DNA of 64,000 nt, from assembly GCF_000719335.1 (NCBI RefSeq), contig NZ_JOGB01000013.1, forward strand, positions 1 to 64,000. The letters run 5' to 3'. A program made the translations under genes and the position numbers. The stretch comes from Streptomyces sp. NRRL S-87. Its GTDB lineage: Bacteria; Actinomycetota; Actinomycetes; Streptomycetales; Streptomycetaceae. Of the stretch, positions 51,107 to 58,185 are shown in pieces; the first letter of the stretch is position 1, and every line of letters begins with the position of its first letter. The notes under the pieces are model-generated. The model ran no database searches and had not been told where the DNA came from. It saw nothing but the letters and a program-made list of their open reading frames with translations.

Positions 51107-51871
51107 TCAGCCCTTGGCCTCGACACGGGCGACGACCGCGTGCGGCCGGCCCGGGTGCTCGGCGGTGTAGGCGGCGTACAGCGCGTCGTGGTCGCGGCCG
51201 TCGACGGTGGTCGCGGTCCAGCCGGCCGCCGTGAAGCGGGAGGCGATGCCGCCGGGCCAGCCGTGGGTCGCGGAGGAGTTGTCGATCACGAGGGTGTGCA
51301 GCCGGTCCAGTCCGGCCGGGCCGGCGTACGCGATGGCCTCGTGGTTGCTGCCCTCGTCGAGCTCGGCGTCGCCGATCAGCACCCACACCGCCGGGTCGGC
51401 GAGCCCCTGGGCGCGCAGCCCGAGGGCGGTCCCGACGGCGAGCGGCAGGCCGTGCCCGAGGGAGCCGCTGCCGATCTCCACGCCCGGGACGAGGACGCGG
51501 TCGGGGTGGTGGCCGAGCGGGGAGTCGTACGAGCCGAAGCCGGGCAGCCAGTCGACGGGGAAGAAGCCCTTGGCGGCGAGGGTCGCGTAGTACGCCATGG
51601 GGCCGTGGCCCTTGGACAGCAGGAACCGGTCCCGGTCGGCCGCGTCGGCGGTGGCGGGGGTGACCCGCAGCACCCGGTCGTACAGGACCCAGAGCGCGTC
51701 GAGCGTGGAGGTGGCGGCCGGGCCGTGCTTCTCGGCCCCGGTCATCAGGCTCATGAGGCGCGGCAGGTCGGCGTGACCGAGGCGAGCGGGGCGAGCGGCG
51801 GGAGCCGGGGAGGAGGCCGGAGCGGAGGGAGCGGGGGGAGCGGGGGGAGCGGGGACGTGCGTCTGCGTCAT
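51107..51871 (-). CDS. transketolase, N-terminal subunit (split)
   Basis: A 254-residue ThDP-binding subunit. DRFLLSKGHGPMAYYATLA and the ThDP/Mg motif IGDAELDEGSNHEA with DNSS about 27 residues later are visible; HGLPLAVGTALGLR precedes it. The first ~30 residues are Pro/Ala-rich. ATG 51871 has almost no 5' leader after the likely promoter, suggesting a leaderless or near-leaderless transcript controlled by the adjacent MerR/SoxR-like operator. Confidence 0.9.
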   Translation of the reverse strand: MTQTHVPAPPAPPAPSAPASSPAPAARPARLGHADLPRLMSLMTGAEKHGPAATSTLDALWVLYDRVLRVTPATADAADRDRFLLSKGHGPMAYYATLAAKGFFPVDWLPGFGSYDSPLGHHPDRVLVPGVEIGSGSLGHGLPLAVGTALGLRAQGLADPAVWVLIGDAELDEGSNHEAIAYAGPAGLDRLHTLVIDNSSATHGWPGGIASRFTAAGWTATTVDGRDHDALYAAYTAEHPGRPHAVVARVEAKG

Positions 51872-51885
51872 GCCCCCACCCTCGT

Positions 51886-51905
51886 ACCTCAAGTGCGCTT
51901 GAGGT
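51886..51905 (-). promoter_or_regulatory. MerR/SoxR-like operator in transketolase promoter
   Basis: ACCTCAAG (51886-51893) and CTTGAGGT (51898-51905) form a perfect 8-bp inverted repeat with a 4-base centre. It matches the CCTCAAG-N4-CTTGAGG layout of SoxR/MerR-family operators. Read leftward, TTGACC overlaps its upstream arm as a -35 and TACGAG follows 16 bases later, so the regulator would sit between promoter elements as MerR proteins do. Confidence 0.75.
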
Positions 51906-51922
51906 CAACTCCTTCCCCTCGC

Positions 51923-51950
51923 GGGATCCAGGCGGCCGATCATGGATCCC
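51923..51950. repeat. 7-bp inverted repeat upstream of tRNA-Pro
   Basis: GGGATCC (51923-51929) and GGATCCC (51944-51950) are separated by 14 bases, between the transketolase operator and the tRNA promoter. A -10-like TATGGT lies at about 51983. Role unclear. Confidence 0.5.
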
Positions 51951-52034
51951 GAAAGGTGCGCGCGACCACCCCGGGAAGTGCGGTATGGTTCTCGTGCGCG
52001 TTCAGCCAGGGGGAAACCCCAGGTCAGCGCGCAT

Positions 52035-52108
<74 letters not shown>

Positions 52109-52128
52109 CTCTGCTTCACGCAGGTCGG

Positions 52129-52160
52129 AGGCCGTTCTCTCACGCACGAGAGGACGGCCT
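52129..52160 (+). terminator. terminator after tRNA-Pro
   Basis: AGGCCGTTCTCTC pairs with GAGAGGACGGCCT (one mismatch) around ACGCAC, followed by TTCGT. It lies 20 bases after the tRNA. Confidence 0.85.
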
Positions 52161-52445
52161 TTCGTGCGTCCCGGATGGGACGGGTGCGCGCGGTCCTGGC
52201 ACCCGCCCCGCCCGCCCCAGCCCATCCCGGCCGCCCACCCCACCCCAGGCGCCGCCCGCCTCGGCGCCTTCTCCCGCCGCCGGGCATGCGGTGGGGGCGC
52301 AGTGCGTCCGCCGTGCCAGCCGCGACGGGCGGGAAAGGTGAGTCGATGGCCGCATTCGACGCACCCGTGATCAGATCCTGGCTGCTCGGCTAGCATGTTC
52401 GGGCCAACAATGACCACGTTGAACACATGAACATCGGCTGAAAAA
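52161..52445. other. region between tRNA terminator and PAP2 gene
   Basis: About 285 bases, first very C/G-rich, then turning AT-rich from 52400 (CATGAACATCGGCTGAAAAA). TAGCAT at 52393-52398 is a plausible -10 of the PAP2 gene. ATGTTC and GAACAT words flank 52396-52433. No integrase or att-like direct repeat of the tRNA end was found here. Confidence 0.45.
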
Positions 52446-53807
52446 TTGATATCTGCGATATCGCGAGTGATTTCGCGAATTGACGGCGGAATTAAATCCG
52501 CCGCGTGGCGTCAACCACGGGTCGTGCTGTGGGCCGCTGTGAGTGTGGTGGCCCTCGGGTTCCTCATCGCACTGGAGATCGCGGCGCGCCATTACGGGGT
52601 GGCGGGTCCTGTCAGCGCCCAGGCGCGCGAGGTGATCTTCGCGCCCCGGTCGGGCACGGTGCTGTACGCCGCCATGGCCTTGATGATGGTGGTGCTCACC
52701 TGGCGGCAGCGGTTCCTCGCGATCGGCGCCGCGATCGGCATCGACCTGGTCTTCTGGCTGGTGCGCTGGTGGGTCGGCGCCGAGTCGATGTTCGGCAGCG
52801 GCGCCCTCTGGGTGACGCTGGGCTGCGCCGTCGTCGCCGTCACGCGTCGCACCGGACGCGAGCGCACCCTGCTCCTCAAGGGCGCGGGCCTCGCCCTGCT
52901 CCTGGTGGCGGGCCGCAAGACCGGTTACACGTGGCTGATGATCACCTCGAAGACCCGGCCGACGGTGCTCGACCAGTACGTGGCGGCCGCCGACCACGCC
53001 CTGGGCAACCCGTCGTGGGTGGCCGGCCGGATCGTGGAGGCCACCGGCTCGGTCGGCGCGCACGTCCTCGACTGGGTCTACATCCAGCTCGCGGTGGGCG
53101 CGGTCCTGGTCGCCCTCTACCAGCTGCGGAACGTGGCGGCCGAGCGGCGGTTCCCGGCACACCACCTGGTGCGCACCTTCCTCGTGATCGGCCTGCTCGG
53201 GCCGGCCTTCTACATGATCTTCCCGGTGGTCGGTCCGATCTTCGCCTACGGAGCCGACGGCGGGCACTGGGCGGTGGCGAACCTCTGGCCGGACACCCCG
53301 CCGCAGATCCCCGCCCCGCGGGCGATGCCCTTCGACGGGATCACGCCGCGCAACTGCATGCCGAGCCTCCACACCGCGTGGGCGACCGCGATCTTCATCC
53401 ACTCCCGCAAGGGCCCGCGCGCGCTGCGGTTCCTCGGCGCGTTCTGGCTCGTCGCCACCCTCGGCGCCACGCTCGGCTTCGGCTACCACTACGGCGCGGA
53501 CATCGTCGCCGGTGTGGTCTTCACGCTCACCATCGACGCCGGGATGCGCGCGCTCAGCCGCGGCTGGGACCGTCAGGGAGCCGTGCTGGTCGTCCACGGG
53601 GCCGCGGTCTTCACGGCACTGCTGCTCTCGTACCGCTACCTCTCGACCCAGATGGCCGACCACCCGTGGCTGTTCGGCCCGCTGGTCGTCCTGTCGACGG
53701 CCTCGGTGGCCGTCGCCTTCGTCCGCACCACCAGGTCCTGGGACCGCCTGCCGGTACAGCCGCGCATCCCGGAACAGCGCCGCGAGACCCAACCCGAACT
53801 GGTCTGA
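52446..53807 (+). CDS. PAP2-superfamily (Aur1/inositol phosphorylceramide synthase-like) membrane phosphatase
   Basis: A 453-residue protein with about ten hydrophobic segments. The catalytic motifs are those of the Aur1/Ipt1 branch: NCMPSLHTAWATA (His in motif C2) and GYHYGADIVAG (His/Asp in motif C3), near residues 300-360. It probably acts on a lipid phosphate or transfers a phospho-head group. TTG at 52446 is the start offered by the frame; no ribosome-binding site is evident, and GTG 52467 is possible. The 5' end is unusually AT-rich. Confidence 0.82.
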   Translation: MISAISRVISRIDGGIKSAAWRQPRVVLWAAVSVVALGFLIALEIAARHYGVAGPVSAQAREVIFAPRSGTVLYAAMALMMVVLTWRQRFLAIGAAIGIDLVFWLVRWWVGAESMFGSGALWVTLGCAVVAVTRRTGRERTLLLKGAGLALLLVAGRKTGYTWLMITSKTRPTVLDQYVAAADHALGNPSWVAGRIVEATGSVGAHVLDWVYIQLAVGAVLVALYQLRNVAAERRFPAHHLVRTFLVIGLLGPAFYMIFPVVGPIFAYGADGGHWAVANLWPDTPPQIPAPRAMPFDGITPRNCMPSLHTAWATAIFIHSRKGPRALRFLGAFWLVATLGATLGFGYHYGADIVAGVVFTLTIDAGMRALSRGWDRQGAVLVVHGAAVFTALLLSYRYLSTQMADHPWLFGPLVVLSTASVAVAFVRTTRSWDRLPVQPRIPEQRRETQPELV

Positions 53808-53826
53808 CGCGCACCGCACGGCACGG

Positions 53827-53881
53827 ACGCCGCCGCCCGGGCGGCCCGGTACGGGGGGACCGGGCGAGCGGGCGGCGGCGT
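53827..53881. terminator. nested inverted repeat, bidirectional terminator
   Basis: The outer arms ACGCCGCCGCCCG (53827-53839) and CGGGCGGCGGCGT (53869-53881) pair perfectly over 13 bp. Inner arms CCCGGT/ACCGGG (53845-53850, 53859-53864) add a second stem. It lies between the convergent PAP2 and P450 genes. Confidence 0.85.
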
Positions 53882-53944
53882 GCGGGGGTCACGCGGACGG
53901 GGTCACCACGTCGGCTGCGGGTGACCACGCGGCTGCCGGGGCGG

Positions 53945-55123
53945 TCACCACATGACGGGCAGGCGCTCCGGGAGGCGCTTCATGAAGCCGGTGCGCCAGA
54001 CGAGCTGCTCGACCGGGACGGCCAGCCGCAGCCTGGGCATCGCCTCCAGCACGGCCTTGAGGCCGATCTCGGCGTGCTTCTTGCCCAGCGCGGTGGCCGG
54101 GCAGTAGTGCGAGCCGCCGCCGAAGGAGAAGTGCGCCGAGGAGTTCTCCCGGTGGAAGTCCAGGACGTGCGGGTTCGGGAAGACCGAGGGGTCGAAGTTG
54201 GCGCCCTCCGGAAGGACGAGGACCAACTCGCCCGCCCGGACCTCCTGGCCGCCGAGGACGGTGTCCTCCATGGCCAGGCGGGGCAGCCCGTCGCCGATGG
54301 ACAGGTTGATGCGCAGCAGCTCGTCCACCGCCTGCGGCATGATCTCCGGCTGCGCGGCGAGCTGGTCGAGCTCGTCCGGGTGCGTCAGCAGCGTGACCAT
54401 GGCCATCGCGAGGAAGCCCGCGGTGGAGATGACGCCGGCGCCGAAGAGGGTCACCCCGACGGTCGCGAACATCTCGTCCGAGACGTGCTCGTACCCGGGG
54501 GTGCCGCGCAGCGCCGCCAGGTCACCGATCAGGCCGGTGGTGGTGTCGTCCAGCCGGGCCTTCATGTACGCGATGTCCCGGTCCCAGTTGAGGCGGGCGG
54601 CCGGGATCTCGGTGGCCGAGTTCATGAACGCGATCGGCAGGGACTCCGCCAGCGGTGCGGCGGCCTCCAGCGGAATGCCGAGCATGTGGCAGTGCAGGGC
54701 CTCGCTGAAGGGGTCGGTGAACATACTGCGGATGTCCACCGGCGCCCCGTGCTTGAGCATCTTCTCGACGAGCTCGGCGGCGTACGAGGTCATGAACTCC
54801 TGCAGGCCGGGGGCCTTGGGGTTGATGGCCTTCATGACGGCCTTGCGCAGGCCGGCCCCGGTGATGTTGCCCATGTTGTTGACGACCTCCGGCGGGATCG
54901 TCAGCGCGTACTGGCGCGGCACCCCGGGGTCGGAGGTGTTCTTGAGGCTGAACCGGTCGTCCTCCAGCACCTGCTTGACCAGCTCGTAGGACGAGACCAG
55001 CCAGGCCTCCGCGCCGGCGATGGTGCGGACCCGGGTGATGGGCGGCAGCTCCTGCACCTCGGTGGGCAGCTGCGTCCCGTCCCATGTGAAGGGGAAGTCC
55101 AGGACGGTGTCGGCGGCGGTCAT
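53945..55123 (-). CDS. cytochrome P450, CYP121 (mycocyclosin synthase)-like
   Basis: A 392-residue P450, near-identical in length to mycobacterial CYP121 (396). Long stretches agree with CYP121 as I remember it: TIPPEVVNNMGNI, the I-helix FGAGVIST (with the Ser at CYP121 position 237), DELLRINLS, GDGLPRLA, LVLPEGANFDP and the ending PERLPV-x-W. The heme Cys is Cys341 (CYP121 Cys345). Differences: the heme loop reads CPA rather than CPG, and Gln385-Arg386 of CYP121 align with Met381-Lys382. CYP121 couples the two tyrosines of cyclo(Tyr-Tyr). ATG 55123 overlaps the CDPS stop, so both are co-translated. Confidence 0.93.
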   Translation of the reverse strand: MTAADTVLDFPFTWDGTQLPTEVQELPPITRVRTIAGAEAWLVSSYELVKQVLEDDRFSLKNTSDPGVPRQYALTIPPEVVNNMGNITGAGLRKAVMKAINPKAPGLQEFMTSYAAELVEKMLKHGAPVDIRSMFTDPFSEALHCHMLGIPLEAAAPLAESLPIAFMNSATEIPAARLNWDRDIAYMKARLDDTTTGLIGDLAALRGTPGYEHVSDEMFATVGVTLFGAGVISTAGFLAMAMVTLLTHPDELDQLAAQPEIMPQAVDELLRINLSIGDGLPRLAMEDTVLGGQEVRAGELVLVLPEGANFDPSVFPNPHVLDFHRENSSAHFSFGGGSHYCPATALGKKHAEIGLKAVLEAMPRLRLAVPVEQLVWRTGFMKRLPERLPVMW

Positions 55124-55821
55124 GCGCGGTCTCCTTCGGCGGGCGTGACGATGGCGTGGCCTTGGTTGCGGGAAGCCCTCAACCCCGCGCCGCGCGAATA
55201 GAGCAGGTCGGCCATGGGCAGGGCCGCGTGGTAGCAGTTGAGCGACGACTCGACGCCCATGATCGCCGGAGTGTCCAGGAAGAGCGGCGCCTCGGCGGAC
55301 ACGTAGTCGATGCACACCTGGCGCTGCCGCAGGGTCGGGGTGCCGCCGTCGAGGACCTTGGACGACAGGAAGATGTCGACCAGGGCGTTGCAGGTCTCGC
55401 GGAAGACCGGGTCGGTGTCCAGTCGGGCGTTCAGATCGGAGTGGATCCGCCGGTACGCGGGGATGTCGCGCAGGGCCGACATGGGCCTGCCGCGCAGCCG
55501 TTCGCCGGACGGGTCGTTGTCGGCGACGGCGGCGGTCACCTTGGCGCGGACGCCGCGAAGGTTCTTCACGGCCTTGCGCCGGGCGTCTTCCTCTGTGTAG
55601 CCGAGTGCCTCGTACATTTCGGCCACGTACAAGTCGGTATATATCAGGTCGACTTGGTCGAAGTTGTCCAGCCCCCAGCGTGCGAGGTCACTGACGCGCT
55701 GGTGCGAGAAGTAGGAATTGCCGGGACTGATGCCGATGACGGCGTGGGCGCGCTCGTCGGCTATGACCTGGCAGTGCGGCGTGTAGGGCTCGACCTTGAA
55801 CGCTGCAGTGGTTGTGGTCAT
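55120..55821 (-). CDS. cyclodipeptide synthase (tRNA-dependent), Rv2275-like
   Basis: A 233-residue cyclodipeptide synthase using two aminoacyl-tRNAs to form a diketopiperazine. The P1 pocket motif HAVIGISPGNSYFS places the nucleophile at Ser32. The second signature DYVSAEAPLFLDTPAI gives Tyr173 and Glu177, and LNCYHAALP gives Tyr197. Similarity to Mycobacterium tuberculosis Rv2275, which makes cyclo(Tyr-Tyr), extends to RRKAVKNLRGVRAK and GLRASRNQGHAIVTP. ATG 55821 is the likely start; an in-frame ATG at 55836 lies directly on an AAGG sequence. The P450 follows with an ATGA overlap. Confidence 0.95.
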   Translation of the reverse strand: MTTTTAAFKVEPYTPHCQVIADERAHAVIGISPGNSYFSHQRVSDLARWGLDNFDQVDLIYTDLYVAEMYEALGYTEEDARRKAVKNLRGVRAKVTAAVADNDPSGERLRGRPMSALRDIPAYRRIHSDLNARLDTDPVFRETCNALVDIFLSSKVLDGGTPTLRQRQVCIDYVSAEAPLFLDTPAIMGVESSLNCYHAALPMADLLYSRGAGLRASRNQGHAIVTPAEGDRA

Positions 55822-56125
55822 TGGATGTGGATGCATCCTTGGCGTCGCGATTCCCCGTGTGGGCCCCGTGCCCAGGGTGCGGCGGCGCGTGGCCCACAAC
55901 CTACACATGATCGACTACGGTCCGCTACCGATCGTCCACATGTCGAAGGATGTTCACGGGACGACAAGATTGCGTTCATATGATCAGCCGACTACGCGCG
56001 TGGTACCGGCATTTCGGTCGTTCGTGAGCTTTGACGGGCATTGCGGCGGCGGTCGGGAGGCGCGGGAACCACCACCCGCCCCTCCCGCCCCACCCGTCCT
56101 GTCCCCGCCGGAAGGACGCGGGCCT
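55822..56125 (-). promoter_or_regulatory. promoter region of the cyclodipeptide operon
   Basis: A 304-base gap. Reading leftward, TAGGTT near 55911 is a good -10 about 90 bases upstream of the start; the preceding sequence is AT-richer than usual. No regulator gene adjoins the operon. Confidence 0.4.
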
Positions 56126-56788
56126 TCAGCCGCGGAAGGCCTCCGGGCGTTCCGGCGATGCCTCGGCCAGGGCGCGCGTGACCTCGACGACGCCGGCCCG
56201 CAGCCCGTACACGGGGGTGCCCGGCTGCTGCCGCCACGAGTCGTCGAGGCCGCCCGAGTCCACGGTGTCGAAGCCGAGTTCGTCGATCAGGGCGCGCACG
56301 GTCTTCTTGGCGGCCTCGTCGTCACCGGCGACCGGCACCGCGAGCCGGCCCGGGGCCCCGGCCGGCAGCGGCCGGTCGAGGATGTCCTGGGCGTACGTGC
56401 CGTTGAACGCCTTCACCACGCGGTGGCCGACCTGCCGCTCCGTCCAGCGGCTCTCTGTGAGCCCTTCGTCCTCGATGCCCGAGATCCGGCCGTCCCGCTC
56501 CCGCGGGTAGTAGTTGCAGGTGTCGATGACGGCGAAGCCCTCCGCGGCGCCCTCGAACAGGTGCGGCGGCAGGTCGGGTACGGCCCGCAGCGGGACGGTC
56601 ACCACGACCACCTCGGCGCCGCGGGCCGCTTCCTCCGCCGTGACGGCGCTCGCCCCGGTCTCCGCCGCGAGCGCCGCCAGGGACTGCGGGCCGCGGGAGT
56701 TGGCGACGGAGACCTCGTGGCCGAGGGCGGTCAGCCGCCGCGTGAGGTTGCCGCCGATGTTGCCCGCGCCGATGATGCCGATCTTCAT
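56126..56788 (-). CDS. NADP-binding oxidoreductase, F420-dependent NADP reductase-like
   Basis: A 220-residue Rossmann protein. The nucleotide motif is IGIIGAGNIGGNLTRRL near residue 3, followed by SVANSRGPQSL where Ser-Arg suggests NADP(H). VIDTCNYYPRERDG and VKAFNGTYAQDIL match the family of coenzyme F420 NADP oxidoreductases. Start ATG 56788; the frame is open to 56821. It lies upstream of, and co-directional with, the cyclodipeptide pair but 300 bases away, so a shared pathway is uncertain. Confidence 0.88.
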   Translation of the reverse strand: MKIGIIGAGNIGGNLTRRLTALGHEVSVANSRGPQSLAALAAETGASAVTAEEAARGAEVVVVTVPLRAVPDLPPHLFEGAAEGFAVIDTCNYYPRERDGRISGIEDEGLTESRWTERQVGHRVVKAFNGTYAQDILDRPLPAGAPGRLAVPVAGDDEAAKKTVRALIDELGFDTVDSGGLDDSWRQQPGTPVYGLRAGVVEVTRALAEASPERPEAFRG

Positions 56789-56967
56789 GACCGAGGACCT
56801 CTCCACTCCGCGTGTGCCCACGCCGTGCGTGCGTCTGCCGGTCAGCTCAAACCGTCGGTGCGGCGGGCCTGTTCCCGAGGCCGCGTGCGATCCCCTCGAC
56901 GGGTGAGGGGTCGTGCGGTGCGGTTGACGGTTGACAGGTCACGGGTCGCGGGCCGCTGCCGGGCGGT

Positions 56968-57399
56968 TCAGCGTTCCGACAGTTCCGAGGGGGCCTCCTG
57001 CACCACCCAGCCGTTGCCGTCCGGGTCCTCGAAGGACATGAACGAGTTCCAGGTCCCGCCCTTGCCGTCCTCCCAGCCGGTCTCGCCGACGTGGCGGACC
57101 GGCGAGACGTCCACCCCGCGGCCGACGAGCTCCGCCCGGGCCGCCTCGATGTCGGTGACGCAGAGCTGCAGGCCCTGTACGGATCCGGGCGCCATCTCCT
57201 TCGACCCGGGCAGCGAGGGCATGCCCTGCAGCATGGTGACCGAGCACCGGGAGCCGGGCGGGGTCAGCTGGAGGATGCGCATGCCGGGGGCGATCCCGGT
57301 GTCCGTGTCGACCTTGAAGCCGAGCCGGTCGGCGTAGAACGCCTTGGCGCGGTCCAGGTCGGTGACGGGCAGCGGTACGACTTCGAGCGTCCAGTTCAC
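56968..57399 (-). CDS. VOC (glyoxalase/bleomycin-resistance) family protein
   Basis: A 143-residue protein: TLEVVPLPVTDLDRAKAFYADRLGFKV begins the first beta-alpha-beta-beta-beta unit and FEDPDGNGWVVQE ends the second, with a metal-binding Glu. GTG 57399 follows GAGGAGCCCC. It could be a glyoxalase, dioxygenase or drug-binding protein; there is no clue in the neighbourhood. Confidence 0.88.
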   Translation of the reverse strand: MNWTLEVVPLPVTDLDRAKAFYADRLGFKVDTDTGIAPGMRILQLTPPGSRCSVTMLQGMPSLPGSKEMAPGSVQGLQLCVTDIEAARAELVGRGVDVSPVRHVGETGWEDGKGGTWNSFMSFEDPDGNGWVVQEAPSELSER

Positions 57400-57739
57400 G
57401 GGGGCTCCTCGCGGATCGGGTGGCGGGTGGCGCGGCCGGCCGCCGCGTCCGGCGGGTCCGGCGGGTCCGGCGGAGCAGGGGCATCCGGGCGGATCCGCCG
57501 GTTCCACGGTGGCCCAGCCGGGACCCGAGTGCACGGCGAAACGCCAACTGCCCCTCGAACGCCGGACCCCCCCTTGCACCTGACCCTGCTCCGAACCTTG
57601 TCCCCTGCCCGTGTTCCGGCATGCGCCCGGCCCCTCCCGCCCGGTCCGCGTCCAGCCGCCCCCGGCGCGGCGCGTCACCGTAGCCCGCACTCCGTGCGGC
57701 GTCAGGAAGTCGGGCGGTCCGGGGATCTACCCTCGACGG
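57400..57739. other. divergent intergenic region with GTCCGGCGG triplet repeat
   Basis: This 340-base region contains three tandem copies of the 9-mer GTCCGGCGG at 57447-57473. It then becomes slightly AT-richer near 57580-57620. No gene is supported. It separates the VOC gene from the small helical protein. Confidence 0.5.
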
Positions 57740-58063
57740 GTGACCGAGAACGAGATCAAGCTGAAGGCCATCGCCGCGCTCACGGCGCTCAGGTCGGGGG
57801 CCGACTCGGGGTTCGTCTCCGACCTGCTGGCCGACGTGGTCCCCGGTCAGTTCCTCGTCCCGGCCGACGCCGGGCCGGAAGAGGCCGGGCTGGCCGTGCT
57901 GGAACAGATCTCGGGGCCGCTGAGCGCGCTGGTGAACGGCTTCATCCTCGCCTTCGACGCCGTCGCGGACGCCCATGACGAGGGCGACCCCGAGGTGACC
58001 ACCGAGCACATCCTCCAGGACCTGGCCCTGGCCCTGGCCCGCGAGGACACCGACCCGGACTGA
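57740..58063 (+). CDS. small helical protein, paralogue of 34977-35294
   Basis: A 107-residue protein sharing almost its whole length with the gene beside gvpK: TENEIKLKAIAALTALRSGA, VSDLLADVVPGQF, EEAGLAVLEQISGPLSALV and HILQDLALALARED. GTG 57740 starts it; a purine-rich GGGGATC lies upstream. Its presence beside the RiPP genes and 23 kb from its paralogue is unexplained. Function unknown. Confidence 0.72.
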   Translation: MTENEIKLKAIAALTALRSGADSGFVSDLLADVVPGQFLVPADAGPEEAGLAVLEQISGPLSALVNGFILAFDAVADAHDEGDPEVTTEHILQDLALALAREDTDPD

Positions 58064-58185
58064 CCGGCCGCCCCGCCTCCCGGCTCGCCAGGCCCCGGCG
58101 CGCGACGGCTCCCGGCCCCGGCGCAGGGCCCCGCCGCGCGGCGGAGGCGGTCGGGGAGCAGCCGGGGAGACGGTCGGGGAGATGG

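Noticed and set aside
51923..51950. Inverted repeat GGGATCC/GGATCCC as a terminator.
   Set aside because: It lies in the divergent promoter region of the transketolase and tRNA, where no transcript ends; kept only as a repeat.
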